A stretch of 64,000 nt of DNA from Primorskyibacter flagellatus (GTDB taxonomy: Bacteria; Pseudomonadota; Alphaproteobacteria; Rhodobacterales; Rhodobacteraceae). The notes beneath the pieces are model-generated. The model was not told the DNA's origin. It saw only the letters and a list, made by a program, of their open reading frames with translations, and did no database searches. Positions 26,350 to 34,549 of this stretch are shown here, in pieces. Within the stretch, counting starts at the first letter, position 1, and each line of letters begins with the position of its first letter. The DNA lies in assembly GCF_900176485.1 (NCBI RefSeq), contig NZ_FWYD01000015.1:20093-84092 (forward strand), written 5' to 3'. A program made the position numbers and the translations under genes.

Positions 26350-26826
26350 TCAGGCAGCGGCGCGGTTTTGGCGATGCTGGATGTGCTCGACAGAGACCTT
26401 CAGCAGCCAGTCCTCAAAACCGAGAATGGTCTGGTGATTGGAGACCGCCTCGATCCAGACCGCACGCGGATCGCCAACAATCTGCGTAGGATCGTTGTCG
26501 ATCCGGCCATTGGCCATCCACGGTTCCGGCTGAATGCGGACAAGCCAGTCCGCCAGCGACGGGATCCGTCCCTGGCAGTCCTCGCGCACATGCTGCTCAC
26601 CGATCCAGCGGATCGGGACGACCCGGCCCGCGCTGTTGGTCAGGCTGCGGCCGAAGTGACGTTCGGCATCATAGATCCCGACTGTATGATGTTTTTGGGC
26701 TCTGTGAACAAAGAGACCTAGGTGCTCTTTGGATGAGTCAAACCAGTCATGCACGAACTGATAGTCATCTGGAACACCGCCGAATTTTCGGGCGGAGCTT
26801 TCGGCGTGGTGGAGGGGATGTGCCAT
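26350..26826 (-). CDS. DUF6915-like uncharacterised protein
   Basis: This 158-residue protein starts MAHPLHHAESSARKFGGVPDDY, followed by HDWFDSSKEHLGLFVHRAQKHH. I recall this histidine-rich opening from a family of short phage and plasmid proteins (DUF6915), and that call is from memory. The first 70 residues are the conserved part, with His4, His6, His7 and the later HRAxxHH as possible metal ligands. The role is unknown. It overlaps none of its neighbours and starts one base after the next gene's stop. Confidence 0.7.
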   Translation of the reverse strand: MAHPLHHAESSARKFGGVPDDYQFVHDWFDSSKEHLGLFVHRAQKHHTVGIYDAERHFGRSLTNSAGRVVPIRWIGEQHVREDCQGRIPSLADWLVRIQPEPWMANGRIDNDPTQIVGDPRAVWIEAVSNHQTILGFEDWLLKVSVEHIQHRQNRAAA

Positions 26827-26827
26827 G

Positions 26828-27211
26828 TCAGAGCCCCTCGTGTTCGGTGGTGTTGGTTTCGATATAGCGGTTCGAGTGGCTAACATCGATCTTGTCCGTC
26901 TCGAGCGCCCAGGTCAGCTCGCCATAACCGCCCTCGTTGTTCTCGAATCCGGGGCTCAGCGCATAGGCGAAATCCCAACCAAAATCTTCAACCCGGCGTC
27001 GCAACTCTTCTGTCAGCGTGATCGTGTCGGGTGTCACGACGACATCCTCGACATTGCCGGAATCGCCGTAGCCTTCATATTGCACCTCGATGCTGGTCAC
27101 GCCGAAGGCACGCAGCTCGGAGAGAAGGGCAGCGCGAGTCTCGCCCCGCTCTTCGGATGCGCGTCTCTGGGATTCGAGCATCTGTGCGTAGAAATCAGTC
27201 GCTTGTGTCAT
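26828..27211 (-). CDS. DUF6878-like uncharacterised protein
   Basis: This 127-residue acidic protein contains LLSELRAFGVTSIEVQYEGYGDSGNVEDVV, FGWDFAYALSPGFENNEGGYGELTW and ends in a histidine/threonine-rich tail. The pattern fits a small plasmid-borne family (probably DUF6878; the number is from memory). Function is unknown. The next gene follows with a single-base gap, so the two are probably co-translated. Confidence 0.7.
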   Translation of the reverse strand: MTQATDFYAQMLESQRRASEERGETRAALLSELRAFGVTSIEVQYEGYGDSGNVEDVVVTPDTITLTEELRRRVEDFGWDFAYALSPGFENNEGGYGELTWALETDKIDVSHSNRYIETNTTEHEGL

Positions 27212-27289
27212 GTCTTTTTGTCCTTTGGAATTGGGAGAGGGGAGGGCGACCGTTACGCGAGGCCGCCCCGGAGTTTCCTTTGGGGGGCT

Positions 27290-27586
27290 TCAGGCCGCAG
27301 CGTCGCCGCGGTTTTCAGCCGTCCGGTCAACCAGGTTGAAATACAGATTCTCGGTCGCGCGCTTGAACCCCGGCGGTTTGCGCGGGGCGAGGCAACGCAC
27401 CGAAGCACTGCAACTCTCACCATGCTCCATTGCGAACTGCGTCACCTTGTCGATCAAATCGTCCATGCCCGCGGCCTGGACGCGCTTTTCGGGGTAGGTC
27501 GCCATCATATGGAACTGGGTAACAACGAAGGCGCCGTCACGATGCGCGGGATAGAGGGTGATCTGGTAATCGAGTGTCTTGGCCAT
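27290..27586 (-). CDS. small uncharacterised protein
   Basis: This 98-residue protein (MAKTLDYQITLYPAHRDGAFVVTQFHMMATYPEKRV) has a KPPGFKRATENLYFNLVDR stretch near its end. It contains no motif I can name. It is transcribed with the surrounding small genes and separated from them by GC-rich stem-loops. It looks like a real gene because its codon use and spacing match its neighbours. Confidence 0.65.
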   Translation of the reverse strand: MAKTLDYQITLYPAHRDGAFVVTQFHMMATYPEKRVQAAGMDDLIDKVTQFAMEHGESCSASVRCLAPRKPPGFKRATENLYFNLVDRTAENRGDAAA

Positions 27587-27650
27587 CTCTGGTCTCCTGC
27601 AGCAGGCCGGACGCGATCATCGCGCCCCTTGAAACCCGCCAGCCCGAAAG

Positions 27651-27674
27651 GACCGCCCTTTATGCAAGGACGGC
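27651..27674. repeat. intercistronic stem-loop, copy 2
   Basis: CCGCCCTT (27653-27660) pairs with AAGGACGG (27666-27673) with one mismatch, around a 5-base loop. The surrounding sequence CAGCCCGAAAGGACCGCCCTT is similar to that at 28137-28157, so the two are copies of one element. Confidence 0.6.
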
Positions 27675-27702
27675 CCGGGGCGGCGATTGGGGGTGGAGGG
27701 CG

Positions 27703-28083
27703 TCAGTATTCCGACGGGAGAAGCAAGGTCAGCACGCGACGCGTCTGTTTCGGGTCGGAAGGCTCAGGCGAGCCGTACTGATAATCGACGTCGTACAAGT
27801 CGATCTTGAACCAAACCTTCGTGCCATTGAATTCGATGACCCCCATCTCGTGCAATCCCTGCGGGTCACTGTCGGCATTGAAGGCGTCGAACGCGGCAAC
27901 GCGGCGTGTGAGTTCCAGTTGTGCGTCGGGTCCAAGCGCGGCGACGCCACATGTCATCACAAACTGTCCCTGCGGGGCATCGGCAACGGAAGGATTGCCG
28001 AGGATGGAATTGCGAAACGCGTCATTCTGCGCGGCGATGCGTGCGGCTTCCTGAACAGGATCGAGGTCGAGTCTGGTGGTCAT
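27703..28083 (-). CDS. DUF3768 family protein
   Basis: This 126-residue protein fits DUF3768: RIAAQNDAFRNSI near the start, then FVMTCGVAAL, VAAFDAFNADSDPQGLHEMGVIEFNGTKVWFKIDLYDVDYQYGSPEPSDP and the end RRVLTLLLPSEY. The family is common on alphaproteobacterial plasmids and its function is unknown. The frame extends upstream to 28182, but ATG 28083 leaves the stem-loop outside the gene. Confidence 0.82.
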   Translation of the reverse strand: MTTRLDLDPVQEAARIAAQNDAFRNSILGNPSVADAPQGQFVMTCGVAALGPDAQLELTRRVAAFDAFNADSDPQGLHEMGVIEFNGTKVWFKIDLYDVDYQYGSPEPSDPKQTRRVLTLLLPSEY

Positions 28084-28148
28084 AGGATGTCTCCGGGACG
28101 GGCCAGCCGATCCGATATCGGCTGTCGGCAACCCGTCAGCCGGAAAGA

Positions 28149-28171
28149 GCCGCCCTCGATGTGAGGGCGGC
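28149..28171. repeat. intercistronic stem-loop, copy 3
   Basis: GCCGCCCTC (28149-28157) and GAGGGCGGC (28163-28171) form a perfect 9-bp stem with the 5-base loop GATGT. There is no U tract, so it may stabilise or partition the mRNA instead of ending transcription. Confidence 0.65.
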
Positions 28172-28209
28172 CCAAAGCTCATGTCGTGATCAGGTCGGTG
28201 TTCGCTTCG

Positions 28210-30381
28210 TCAGGCCGCATCTCCGCTAAGGAAGGCGGGCAAGGACGATGGTTCATTGCTCTCCGCCTCGGCCAGAGCGTCTGCGGCAGGCACGTCGCCT
28301 TCCTCCGCCTCGGGCGCATCGCCAATCATTTTGGCGTCGGCCTCCGCCGCACCGGCAAACACCATCCCGTCTGGCAGCCAGCGCGTTGTCTTTGCTGCCG
28401 TCGCCGCGTCGAAACCTTCCGTCTCGCCGGCCGTTTCCGCGAAAGCGCGCTCCATCGCGGCTGCGAGATCGCCCTTGCGTTCGCGATTGCGATCCTCGGC
28501 GTAATCATCGCCGATGAGCTTGCGCGCCGTGGCCACCGCATGCCCCTTGTTGACGCGACCCCAGTAGTTCTGGGCACTCGGGCGCCAGCAGGCCGCCACA
28601 TCGACGTCGAGCCGCGCACCAATCTCCTCAATGATGTGGGAGGGGCGATTGTCAGAGGAGAGCTGCGGCTTGACCGCGAGACCCGTCGCCCAGGCGAAAA
28701 GCGCCTGCTTGTCCGCAATGGGCAGGGCCGACATCGCCCGGAAGTCATCGGGTTTCTCCAGCTTCATCCAGTCGGTGGCGAGGTCCTGCTCCAACGCCTC
28801 AAGCATCTTCTGAGCGACGGTGTCCGCATGCAGCACCTCGCGGTTTTGCGCCTGGAAGGGCCGGATGGAGATATCGAGCGCCTCGTTGTTGTAGGACCGC
28901 CCCAAAGCCTGCTCGCAGAGCGCGTAGAGCATCGCATCGAAAGCCACCTCGAAATCCGCCGCCAGATGCGCCCGCAGGATGTGCTGACGCGTGGCGCGCA
29001 GATCGTCGGCCAGGCTCGCCGAAATCCCGTCCGCCTTGCGCAACGTCGCGGCCGGGTCGGAGCTCGGCACCGGCGTGGAGGAGGTCGGCGGCGTCACCTG
29101 TGGGCGGGCAGGGGAGGGAGCGCCATCCGGATCTGCGGTGGTATCGTCCGGTTCGGGCGCAACAGGAATGTCCTCGGGCCGCACCAGGCCTTTCTCGACG
29201 CGCAACACCCCGTCATGGCCGATGGTCAGGACTACACCGGCGATAGCGCGATCTGCCTCGGCATAGGGTTGCCGTTCGCGCTGCATGGCTTCAATTTCGC
29301 GCAAACGCGGCTCGATGGCGTAGTATTCTTCGGTCTCCGCGTCGGTCCAGTCCTCCCCGTCGTTCTGCGCCGCCAATTCTTCCTCACGCGCGATGAGACG
29401 TTCCTCCTCGGCCAGCATGTCCGCATCCGGTTCGATGTCCTGCGGATAGACCCGCCCGAAACTGCGAAACGCGCCATAATCCACCGAAAGATGCACTTCG
29501 ACCCATTTCCATATCCCTTCGAAGGGTTTGGCCGCAGCCTGCAGTTTCTCAATGGCGAGACGCTCCAAGAGGTCGGGGTTTTCCATATGAGCGGTTGCCC
29601 GGTCGTCGAAGAGATCCCGCAGCAGAACCCCGCCCGCCGCCTCATACGCCTCGATGCCGACAAATCGACCAATTGCCGAGTTCGCCGAATGTGCGGCCCC
29701 GGTCAGCTGACGTTTGATGCTCTGCGGATGGATGTGATAGCCGCCCTTCACGGCGTTCCAGACCGCGAGCTGGCGGTCATGGTCGTCGGTCAGCGTGAAA
29801 GCCATCACGCATTCGAGGGTCAGATCACCGGCACGAAACTGCTCGATGATTTCGGGTGCGACACGGGCGAGTTTGAGGCGACGGCGCACCAGGTCGACGG
29901 AGACGCCGAATTTGAGCGCAATCTCGTCTTCGCTGCGACCCTCGCCGATCATCTTGTCGAAGGCCTCGAACTGGTCTGCCGGATGCATCGCCGCGCGCTG
30001 GAGGTTTTCTGTGGCCGAGGTAAGGATGGCGTTGCGCTCGTCCTCGACAAGGCAGGGCACTGGATGATCAGCGGGGATCACACCGTCCTCGGCGAGTTGT
30101 TTCAGCGCCTTGAGGCGACGACCGCCTGCGTCGACGGCAAAACGTGTCTCGGAAAGTGCGTGAACCACCAGGTTCTGCTTGATTCCCGTCTCGCGGATGC
30201 TCGCAAGAATCTCGGCATCGTCGCTGGCGCTTGCGGCCACCTTGCGGACGTTGAGTGGGCTCGGCTCCAGCTTGTCGAGCGGGATCATCCGGATGTCGGC
30301 ACCGCCGTCAGGCGCGGCCGATCCAACGGCTTCGGTCTTTTTTGAGGTGGTGGGATTCGGGCGGGTCGTGGTCTTGGCCAT
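28210..30381 (-). CDS. large ParB-like protein
   Basis: This 723-residue protein has the ParB N-terminal domain at about residues 30-140 (MIPLDKLEPSPLNVRKV, DAGGRRLKALKQLAE, ATENLQRAAMHPADQFEAF). A helix-turn-helix follows (SEDEIALKFGVSVDLVRRRLKLARVAPEIIE), then a long helical region with the VRPEDIP motif near 450 and a C-terminal domain ending in an acidic tail. It is a full-length paralogue of the broken gene at 12629-14311. Large ParB-like proteins of this kind travel with the SNO helicase on plasmids and integrative elements; their role in partition or regulation is not established. ATG 30381 is used. Confidence 0.88.
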   Translation of the reverse strand: MAKTTTRPNPTTSKKTEAVGSAAPDGGADIRMIPLDKLEPSPLNVRKVAASASDDAEILASIRETGIKQNLVVHALSETRFAVDAGGRRLKALKQLAEDGVIPADHPVPCLVEDERNAILTSATENLQRAAMHPADQFEAFDKMIGEGRSEDEIALKFGVSVDLVRRRLKLARVAPEIIEQFRAGDLTLECVMAFTLTDDHDRQLAVWNAVKGGYHIHPQSIKRQLTGAAHSANSAIGRFVGIEAYEAAGGVLLRDLFDDRATAHMENPDLLERLAIEKLQAAAKPFEGIWKWVEVHLSVDYGAFRSFGRVYPQDIEPDADMLAEEERLIAREEELAAQNDGEDWTDAETEEYYAIEPRLREIEAMQRERQPYAEADRAIAGVVLTIGHDGVLRVEKGLVRPEDIPVAPEPDDTTADPDGAPSPARPQVTPPTSSTPVPSSDPAATLRKADGISASLADDLRATRQHILRAHLAADFEVAFDAMLYALCEQALGRSYNNEALDISIRPFQAQNREVLHADTVAQKMLEALEQDLATDWMKLEKPDDFRAMSALPIADKQALFAWATGLAVKPQLSSDNRPSHIIEEIGARLDVDVAACWRPSAQNYWGRVNKGHAVATARKLIGDDYAEDRNRERKGDLAAAMERAFAETAGETEGFDAATAAKTTRWLPDGMVFAGAAEADAKMIGDAPEAEEGDVPAADALAEAESNEPSSLPAFLSGDAA

Positions 30382-30432
30382 GGTCAGGGTCCTTGTCTCG
30401 CCGGACCCGGATGAGCCTCTCTCTATCCTTTC

Positions 30433-30451
30433 AAGCCCGGCACCCGGGCTT
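30433..30451. repeat. 8-bp stem-loop in the leader of the ParB-like gene
   Basis: AAGCCCGG and CCGGGCTT flank a 3-base loop (CAC), about 50 bases upstream of the ATG. It would form in the leader RNA on either strand. It resembles the family of stem-loops found downstream in this block. Confidence 0.45.
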
Positions 30452-30546
30452 CCCTTTCTCTGGCTTTCACTGTGCGTTGACGTGTGAAGTGGTCCCATCT
30501 TTTCGGACAGGTTTGCAGCGTTTCTAAGGTGTATCGGGTTTAGGTT

Positions 30547-31401
30547 TCATGCTGCGTGTCGCTCTTCCAAGCCTGCCCAATATGCGTCGTCCGGCGTCTG
30601 CCGATCAAGCGCGGAATGGGGTCGGCTGGTGTTATAGAATGCCATCCAGCCCTTGATGACACGACGGGCCCGGAAGCCTTCATTGATTTCTTCGAGATAG
30701 ATGGCCTCCTGCTTCAGGGATCGCCAGAGGCGTTCGATGAAGATGTTGTCGAGGTAACGCCCGCGCCCGTCCATCGAGATGCGCACGCCCGCCTCGGTCA
30801 GCGTCGTGATCCAGGCCGATCCGGTGAACTGCGATCCCTGATCTGTGTTCATGATCTCAGGCGGGCCGTACCTGGCGATGGCCTCGCTCAGTGCTTCGAC
30901 GCAGAAGTCGGCGTGCATCGTGTTCGACAACCGCCAGCTCAGCACCTTGCGCGTCGCCCAGTCCATGATTGCCACCAGATAGAGGAAGCCATTTCTGACT
31001 GGCACAAAGGTGATATCGGCGCACCAGACCTGGTTCGGTCGGTCAATCACCATCTTCCTCAGCAGATACGGGAAGACCGGGTGCTGAGGATGCGGCTGGC
31101 TGGTTCGTGGGCGCTTGTAGACCGCTTCAAGACCCATCTTCGCCATCAATCGCCTGACGCGATGGCGGCCAACAACAATGCCTTCCCGGCGCAGATAGGC
31201 CGCGATCTGGCGCGACCCGAAGAATGGGTATTTGGTGAACACCCGGTCGATCTCTTTCATCATCGACAGCGTGTCGGCGTCGATCCCGGCGGGCGTGTAG
31301 TAGAACGCCGACCGGCTCAGGCTCACCAGCTTGCACTGCTGGCTGATGCTCAGCTTGGGGTGATCCCGGTTGATCATCGCGCGTTTCTTTCCAGGGCTCA
31401 T
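30547..31401 (-). CDS. IS3-family transposase OrfB (DDE integrase domain)
   Basis: This 284-residue protein contains HTH_21 (PFFGSRQIAAYLRREGIVVGRHRVRRLMAKMGL) and the rve integrase core. The DDE residues are visible in VWCADITF, MNTDQGSQFT and NIFIERLWRSLK. An ATG at 31401 overlaps the OrfA stop. The frame continues upstream to be joined to OrfA by a -1 frameshift, as is usual for IS3 elements. Confidence 0.92.
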   Translation of the reverse strand: MSPGKKRAMINRDHPKLSISQQCKLVSLSRSAFYYTPAGIDADTLSMMKEIDRVFTKYPFFGSRQIAAYLRREGIVVGRHRVRRLMAKMGLEAVYKRPRTSQPHPQHPVFPYLLRKMVIDRPNQVWCADITFVPVRNGFLYLVAIMDWATRKVLSWRLSNTMHADFCVEALSEAIARYGPPEIMNTDQGSQFTGSAWITTLTEAGVRISMDGRGRYLDNIFIERLWRSLKQEAIYLEEINEGFRARRVIKGWMAFYNTSRPHSALDRQTPDDAYWAGLEERHAA

Positions 31402-31673
31402 CGCTTCAGCCCTTCCGACAAAAAATCGTTCTCGACCGCCAGCCTCCCGATCTTGGCGTGAAGTTCCTTTACTTCCGCCTCGGTCGGGCCGCTCTGCTTG
31501 CCACCCGAGAACACATCGGCCATGCCCTCGATGGCCTGCCGCTTCCATGTGCTGACCTGATTTGGGTGCAACTGATGCTTCGCCGCGATCTCCTGCACGG
31601 TCTTGTCGCCACGCAGCGCTTCCAACGCCACCTTGGCCTTAAACTGATCTGTAAAGTTCCGGCGCTTTGCCAT
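31398..31673 (-). CDS. IS3-family transposase OrfA
   Basis: This 91-residue protein has a helix-turn-helix (FTDQFKAKVALEALRGDKTVQEIAAKHQLHPNQVSTWKRQ) and a leucine-zipper-like end (ELHAKIGRLAVENDFLSEGLKR). The six-T run (complement of 31420-31425) just before its stop is the slippery site that would place ribosomes in the OrfB frame. Confidence 0.92.
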   Translation of the reverse strand: MAKRRNFTDQFKAKVALEALRGDKTVQEIAAKHQLHPNQVSTWKRQAIEGMADVFSGGKQSGPTEAEVKELHAKIGRLAVENDFLSEGLKR

Positions 31674-31877
31674 GTTCGTATCCCTTCAAAGGTTCGGGAA
31701 ACACCTTAGCTGACTGTCCGGTTTCCTGGGACCACTTCAGACCTCATCCGCTGACCTTCGTCTCTGGCCGCGGCTTTTCAAAATGCCATTCTTGAAGGCC
31801 AGATAGAAATTTGCACTCGGTCACACGCAAACGGGGCGAAAAACCTCTTTGATTACAGGCGGCAACCTCAAAGGTTG

Positions 31878-32336
31878 CTAGCTCACTGTTTGATTTTCCG
31901 AACCCACTTCCGCGAGCAAAATCTGCCGAATTGAGCTTTCAATTTTGACTTTTCCAAATGTTGAAGCATCTCGGAAAACTGACTTCGTTTCGCATTCGAA
32001 GCAAATCAAGTCATGCTGACGGCCGACAACTTTTAGACCAACTGAACTTTCCCCGACATGGACCACATAGACCTCGCATGCTAGGTTCGCGCCTGCTTTC
32101 ACCGGCGCATGGAATTGTAGGTCCATAGAGACAAAAGGCATGGCCGTGTTTCTTTCCGTGAGTAGAAAAAGCCAGCCCCGGCCTGAAAGCAAATCGTCCC
32201 AGAAAGTCTCGATCGCTTCCAGCGCGAAATTCGTGATCCGGCCAGTAAAGGCGATTCCCAGCTGGTCACAGTCGCCAAAGAAAATCCTGCGTTCGAAGGC
32301 AAATCGTGGTTTAAATTCTGTTTCTGGTACATTCAT
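31878..32336 (-). CDS. acyl-CoA thioesterase, hotdog fold
   Basis: This 152-residue protein resembles the 4-hydroxybenzoyl-CoA thioesterase family: FGDCDQLGIAFTGRITNFALEAIETFW near residues 20-47 carries the conserved D at the position of the catalytic aspartate. The later part (FVSMDLQFHAPVKAGANLACEVYVVHVGESSVGLKV) fits the hotdog sheet. It would hydrolyse acyl-CoA intermediates, possibly to release stalled CoA from the neighbouring pathway. The base composition is lower in GC than that of the plasmid backbone genes. It is the first gene right of the IS element. Confidence 0.8.
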   Translation of the reverse strand: MNVPETEFKPRFAFERRIFFGDCDQLGIAFTGRITNFALEAIETFWDDLLSGRGWLFLLTERNTAMPFVSMDLQFHAPVKAGANLACEVYVVHVGESSVGLKVVGRQHDLICFECETKSVFRDASTFGKVKIESSIRQILLAEVGSENQTVS

Positions 32337-32409
32337 TGCAGCGTTACGGGCTCAACATTTCTTTGTCTCTGGTGCGTGACAGCGATAGGAAGGAATAGTT
32401 TTCCGGTAA

Positions 32410-33291
32410 TTATGCCATGCGCCGGAATTCGGCGGGGGTCGCGCCTGTCATTTTTCGAAAAGTTCGACTAAAATGACTCTGATCTGCAAAACCGCAGTCA
32501 AGCGCGACCACTTTCAGGGGGGCATTACCCTTTCTCAGCATCTCCTGGGCCTTCGATATTCGCTTGCGCAAAACATATGCATACGGTGCCAACCCAAACT
32601 CCGCCTTGAACTGACGCGAAAAGTGAAACTGGCTGAAACCGATAGATGCGGCCATGTCTTCCAGACTGAGGTTTTCACCTAAGCAGCTTTCAACGAGATC
32701 GATGATTCTCTGCCTTTGAGCAGGGCTGAAGTTCGAGTTTGCGTCGCTGGTCAAAGAGACCTTGGCGTACTGACGCAGAAGGTGAACGGCGATCTGGATG
32801 CGCAGGGCGTCGATGATCAATCTCTGGCCGATTCCACCGTTCTTTAGCTCATTCTCTAGCAATTGGATGCAGTTCAGGATACAGGGGTCCTTCGCAGACA
32901 GACAATCATTGATCTCAATGGACTTCGGGTCACGATCAAAGACCGAAAGGGCCGTGTTTTCGAGTTCACTGTGACTGAGATAGACGTGTCTAACCGTGAT
33001 AGGCTCGGACCAACTCCAAGTGGATTCCTCTGCACGCGTGAGCAAGGAAATCCTACCTTTCTCTACGCGCGCGCTTTGCCATGGGCCGCCACTCGTGCGG
33101 CGCATAGTGGTTGGCGCGCCATCATATGCAACAATCATATAGTCGCGCATGGGGGGAATTGCCGCGTCTTGTCGCTCATAACGATAGCCCTTCAGGGTAA
33201 TGCCGTTCCAGTTGCACCCGGAACTGTCCAACGTAGTCGTGCCGGGAATCCATTCGGGTATCCGGTCCGGTGATATGAGCAGTCTTTCCAT
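32410..33291 (-). CDS. AraC-family transcriptional regulator
   Basis: This 293-residue protein ends in the typical AraC double helix-turn-helix (SLEDMAASIGFSQFHFSRQFKAEFGLAPYAYVLRKRISKAQEMLRKG, then VALDCGFADQSHFSRTFRKMTGATPAEFRRM). The N-terminal 190 residues are the effector part and are not recognisable. ATG 33291 is preceded by GGAGG; a GTG at 33315 is less good. It may control the thioesterase or the CoA-transferase operon nearby. Confidence 0.88.
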   Translation of the reverse strand: MERLLISPDRIPEWIPGTTTLDSSGCNWNGITLKGYRYERQDAAIPPMRDYMIVAYDGAPTTMRRTSGGPWQSARVEKGRISLLTRAEESTWSWSEPITVRHVYLSHSELENTALSVFDRDPKSIEINDCLSAKDPCILNCIQLLENELKNGGIGQRLIIDALRIQIAVHLLRQYAKVSLTSDANSNFSPAQRQRIIDLVESCLGENLSLEDMAASIGFSQFHFSRQFKAEFGLAPYAYVLRKRISKAQEMLRKGNAPLKVVALDCGFADQSHFSRTFRKMTGATPAEFRRMA

Positions 33292-33343
33292 CTTGGCCTC
33301 CCTGAACTTTTTCACGATCGTCCGCTTGAGCTGAAATTTCGGC

Positions 33344-34549
33344 TTAGGTCGTCTCGCGCATCCGCGGTTCTTCTCGAACGATATTCGCTTGAGTCAATCT
33401 ATCGATTTCAGCTTCTGTCAGTCCAGCCTCGCTAAGCAACTCCCTACTATGCTGCCCGAAGCGAGGCGGTGCCGCGCGAACCGCTCCGGGGGTACGCGAC
33501 AAGCGTGCTGGCACGCCGGTGCCGCGGTAGGTGCCAACTGATACCACCATGCCGCGATGTCGGGTGTGTGGATGCTCCAACGCTTCATTCACATTCCGAA
33601 CGACTCCGGCGGGAATCCCAGCTTTCAAAAGCACCGGCTCAAGTTTGAAGGCGTCATGTTGCACCAGGCACTCTGACAAGACCTCTGTCATCTCTGACCG
33701 ATGCGCAAGACGCGCGGCATTGTCGGCAAATCGTGGATCGCAGGGCACCTCAGGTAGGCCAAGCACGTCACAGAGTTTTGCGAACTGACCATTGTTACCG
33801 ATAGCCAGATAGAGTTTGCCATTACTTGTTTCGAACATGTCGTATGGTACGATATTTGGATGCCCATTGCCGGTCGCCATTGGTATCTGTCCGGACATGA
33901 GGGAATTAGCCGCTTGGGGATGCATCATGCTGATCGCGCAATCATATAGCGGCACTTCGATGGCTTGGCCCAATCCGGACCGGCCCCGTTCCAAAAGTGC
34001 GGCGAGAATAGCGTTACAGGCGATCAGACCGGTGCCGATGTCCACGATGGGCGTACCCATGCGTGTCGGGCCTTCGGAGGGATTGCCGTTGATGCTCATG
34101 AGGCCCGTCATAGCTTGTACCACGGCGTCATAGCCGGGAAAACCGCCAAGTGGGCCATCGGAACCAAATCCAGTCACATGGCAGAGTACCAGTCTAGGAA
34201 AACGTGCCCTGAGAACATCAGCATAACCAAGCCCCCATTTTTCAAGAGTACCAGACTTAAAATTGTGAACTAAAACATCCGCATCCTGAAGAAACCGCAA
34301 AATCAGGTCGCGCCCTTCCGGTTGCTGCAGATCGATAGCGATGGACCGCTTGTTGCGGTTGGCGCCAGAGAAATAAGCGCTGAGTTCATCATTGAAAGGC
34401 GGGCCCCAACTGCGGGTCTCGTCGCCCAGAGGCGGCTCCACCTTGATGACCTCAGCGCCATGATCCGCAAGCATTTGGGTGCAGTAAGGCCCGCCCAGCA
34501 CGCGGCTGAGGTCGACCACCTTGATCCCGTCCAATGAGCCAGCCATCAA
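33344..34549 (-). CDS. CaiB/BaiF family III CoA-transferase
   Basis: This 401-residue protein is a clear class III CoA-transferase: LDGIKVVDLSRVLGGPYCTQMLADHGAEVIKVE at the N-terminus, GANRNKRSIAIDLQ, FNPGLL-type GFGSDGP and the catalytic Asp in GTPIVDIGTG. These enzymes move CoA between carboxylic acids. In this cluster it would activate a free acid, most likely a dicarboxylate made by the aldehyde dehydrogenase. Its start overlaps the alcohol dehydrogenase stop by four bases (ATGA). It looks intact. Confidence 0.9.
   Translation of the reverse strand: MMAGSLDGIKVVDLSRVLGGPYCTQMLADHGAEVIKVEPPLGDETRSWGPPFNDELSAYFSGANRNKRSIAIDLQQPEGRDLILRFLQDADVLVHNFKSGTLEKWGLGYADVLRARFPRLVLCHVTGFGSDGPLGGFPGYDAVVQAMTGLMSINGNPSEGPTRMGTPIVDIGTGLIACNAILAALLERGRSGLGQAIEVPLYDCAISMMHPQAANSLMSGQIPMATGNGHPNIVPYDMFETSNGKLYLAIGNNGQFAKLCDVLGLPEVPCDPRFADNAARLAHRSEMTEVLSECLVQHDAFKLEPVLLKAGIPAGVVRNVNEALEHPHTRHRGMVVSVGTYRGTGVPARLSRTPGAVRAAPPRFGQHSRELLSEAGLTEAEIDRLTQANIVREEPRMRETT

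Larger units (their letters stand above)
30485..31739 (-). mobile_element. IS3-family insertion sequence
   Basis: This 1255-bp element has imperfect terminal inverted repeats beginning TGAAGTGGTCCCA on both ends (30485 onward, and the complement ending at 31739). Within the repeats the blocks CGGACAG and TAAGGTGT also match. It holds two overlapping ORFs read on the minus strand. No target duplication is evident: GTG precedes it and GAC follows it. It sits exactly between the ParB-like gene's leader and the metabolic island. Confidence 0.85.

Noticed and set aside
28186..30345. 719-residue frame on the plus strand
   Set aside because: Antisense to the large ParB-like gene; no recognisable domain and histidine/arginine-biased composition.
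30479..31742. GAC as a 3-base target duplication of the IS element
   Set aside because: It would require an extra GTG at one end only, which breaks the symmetry of the terminal repeats.
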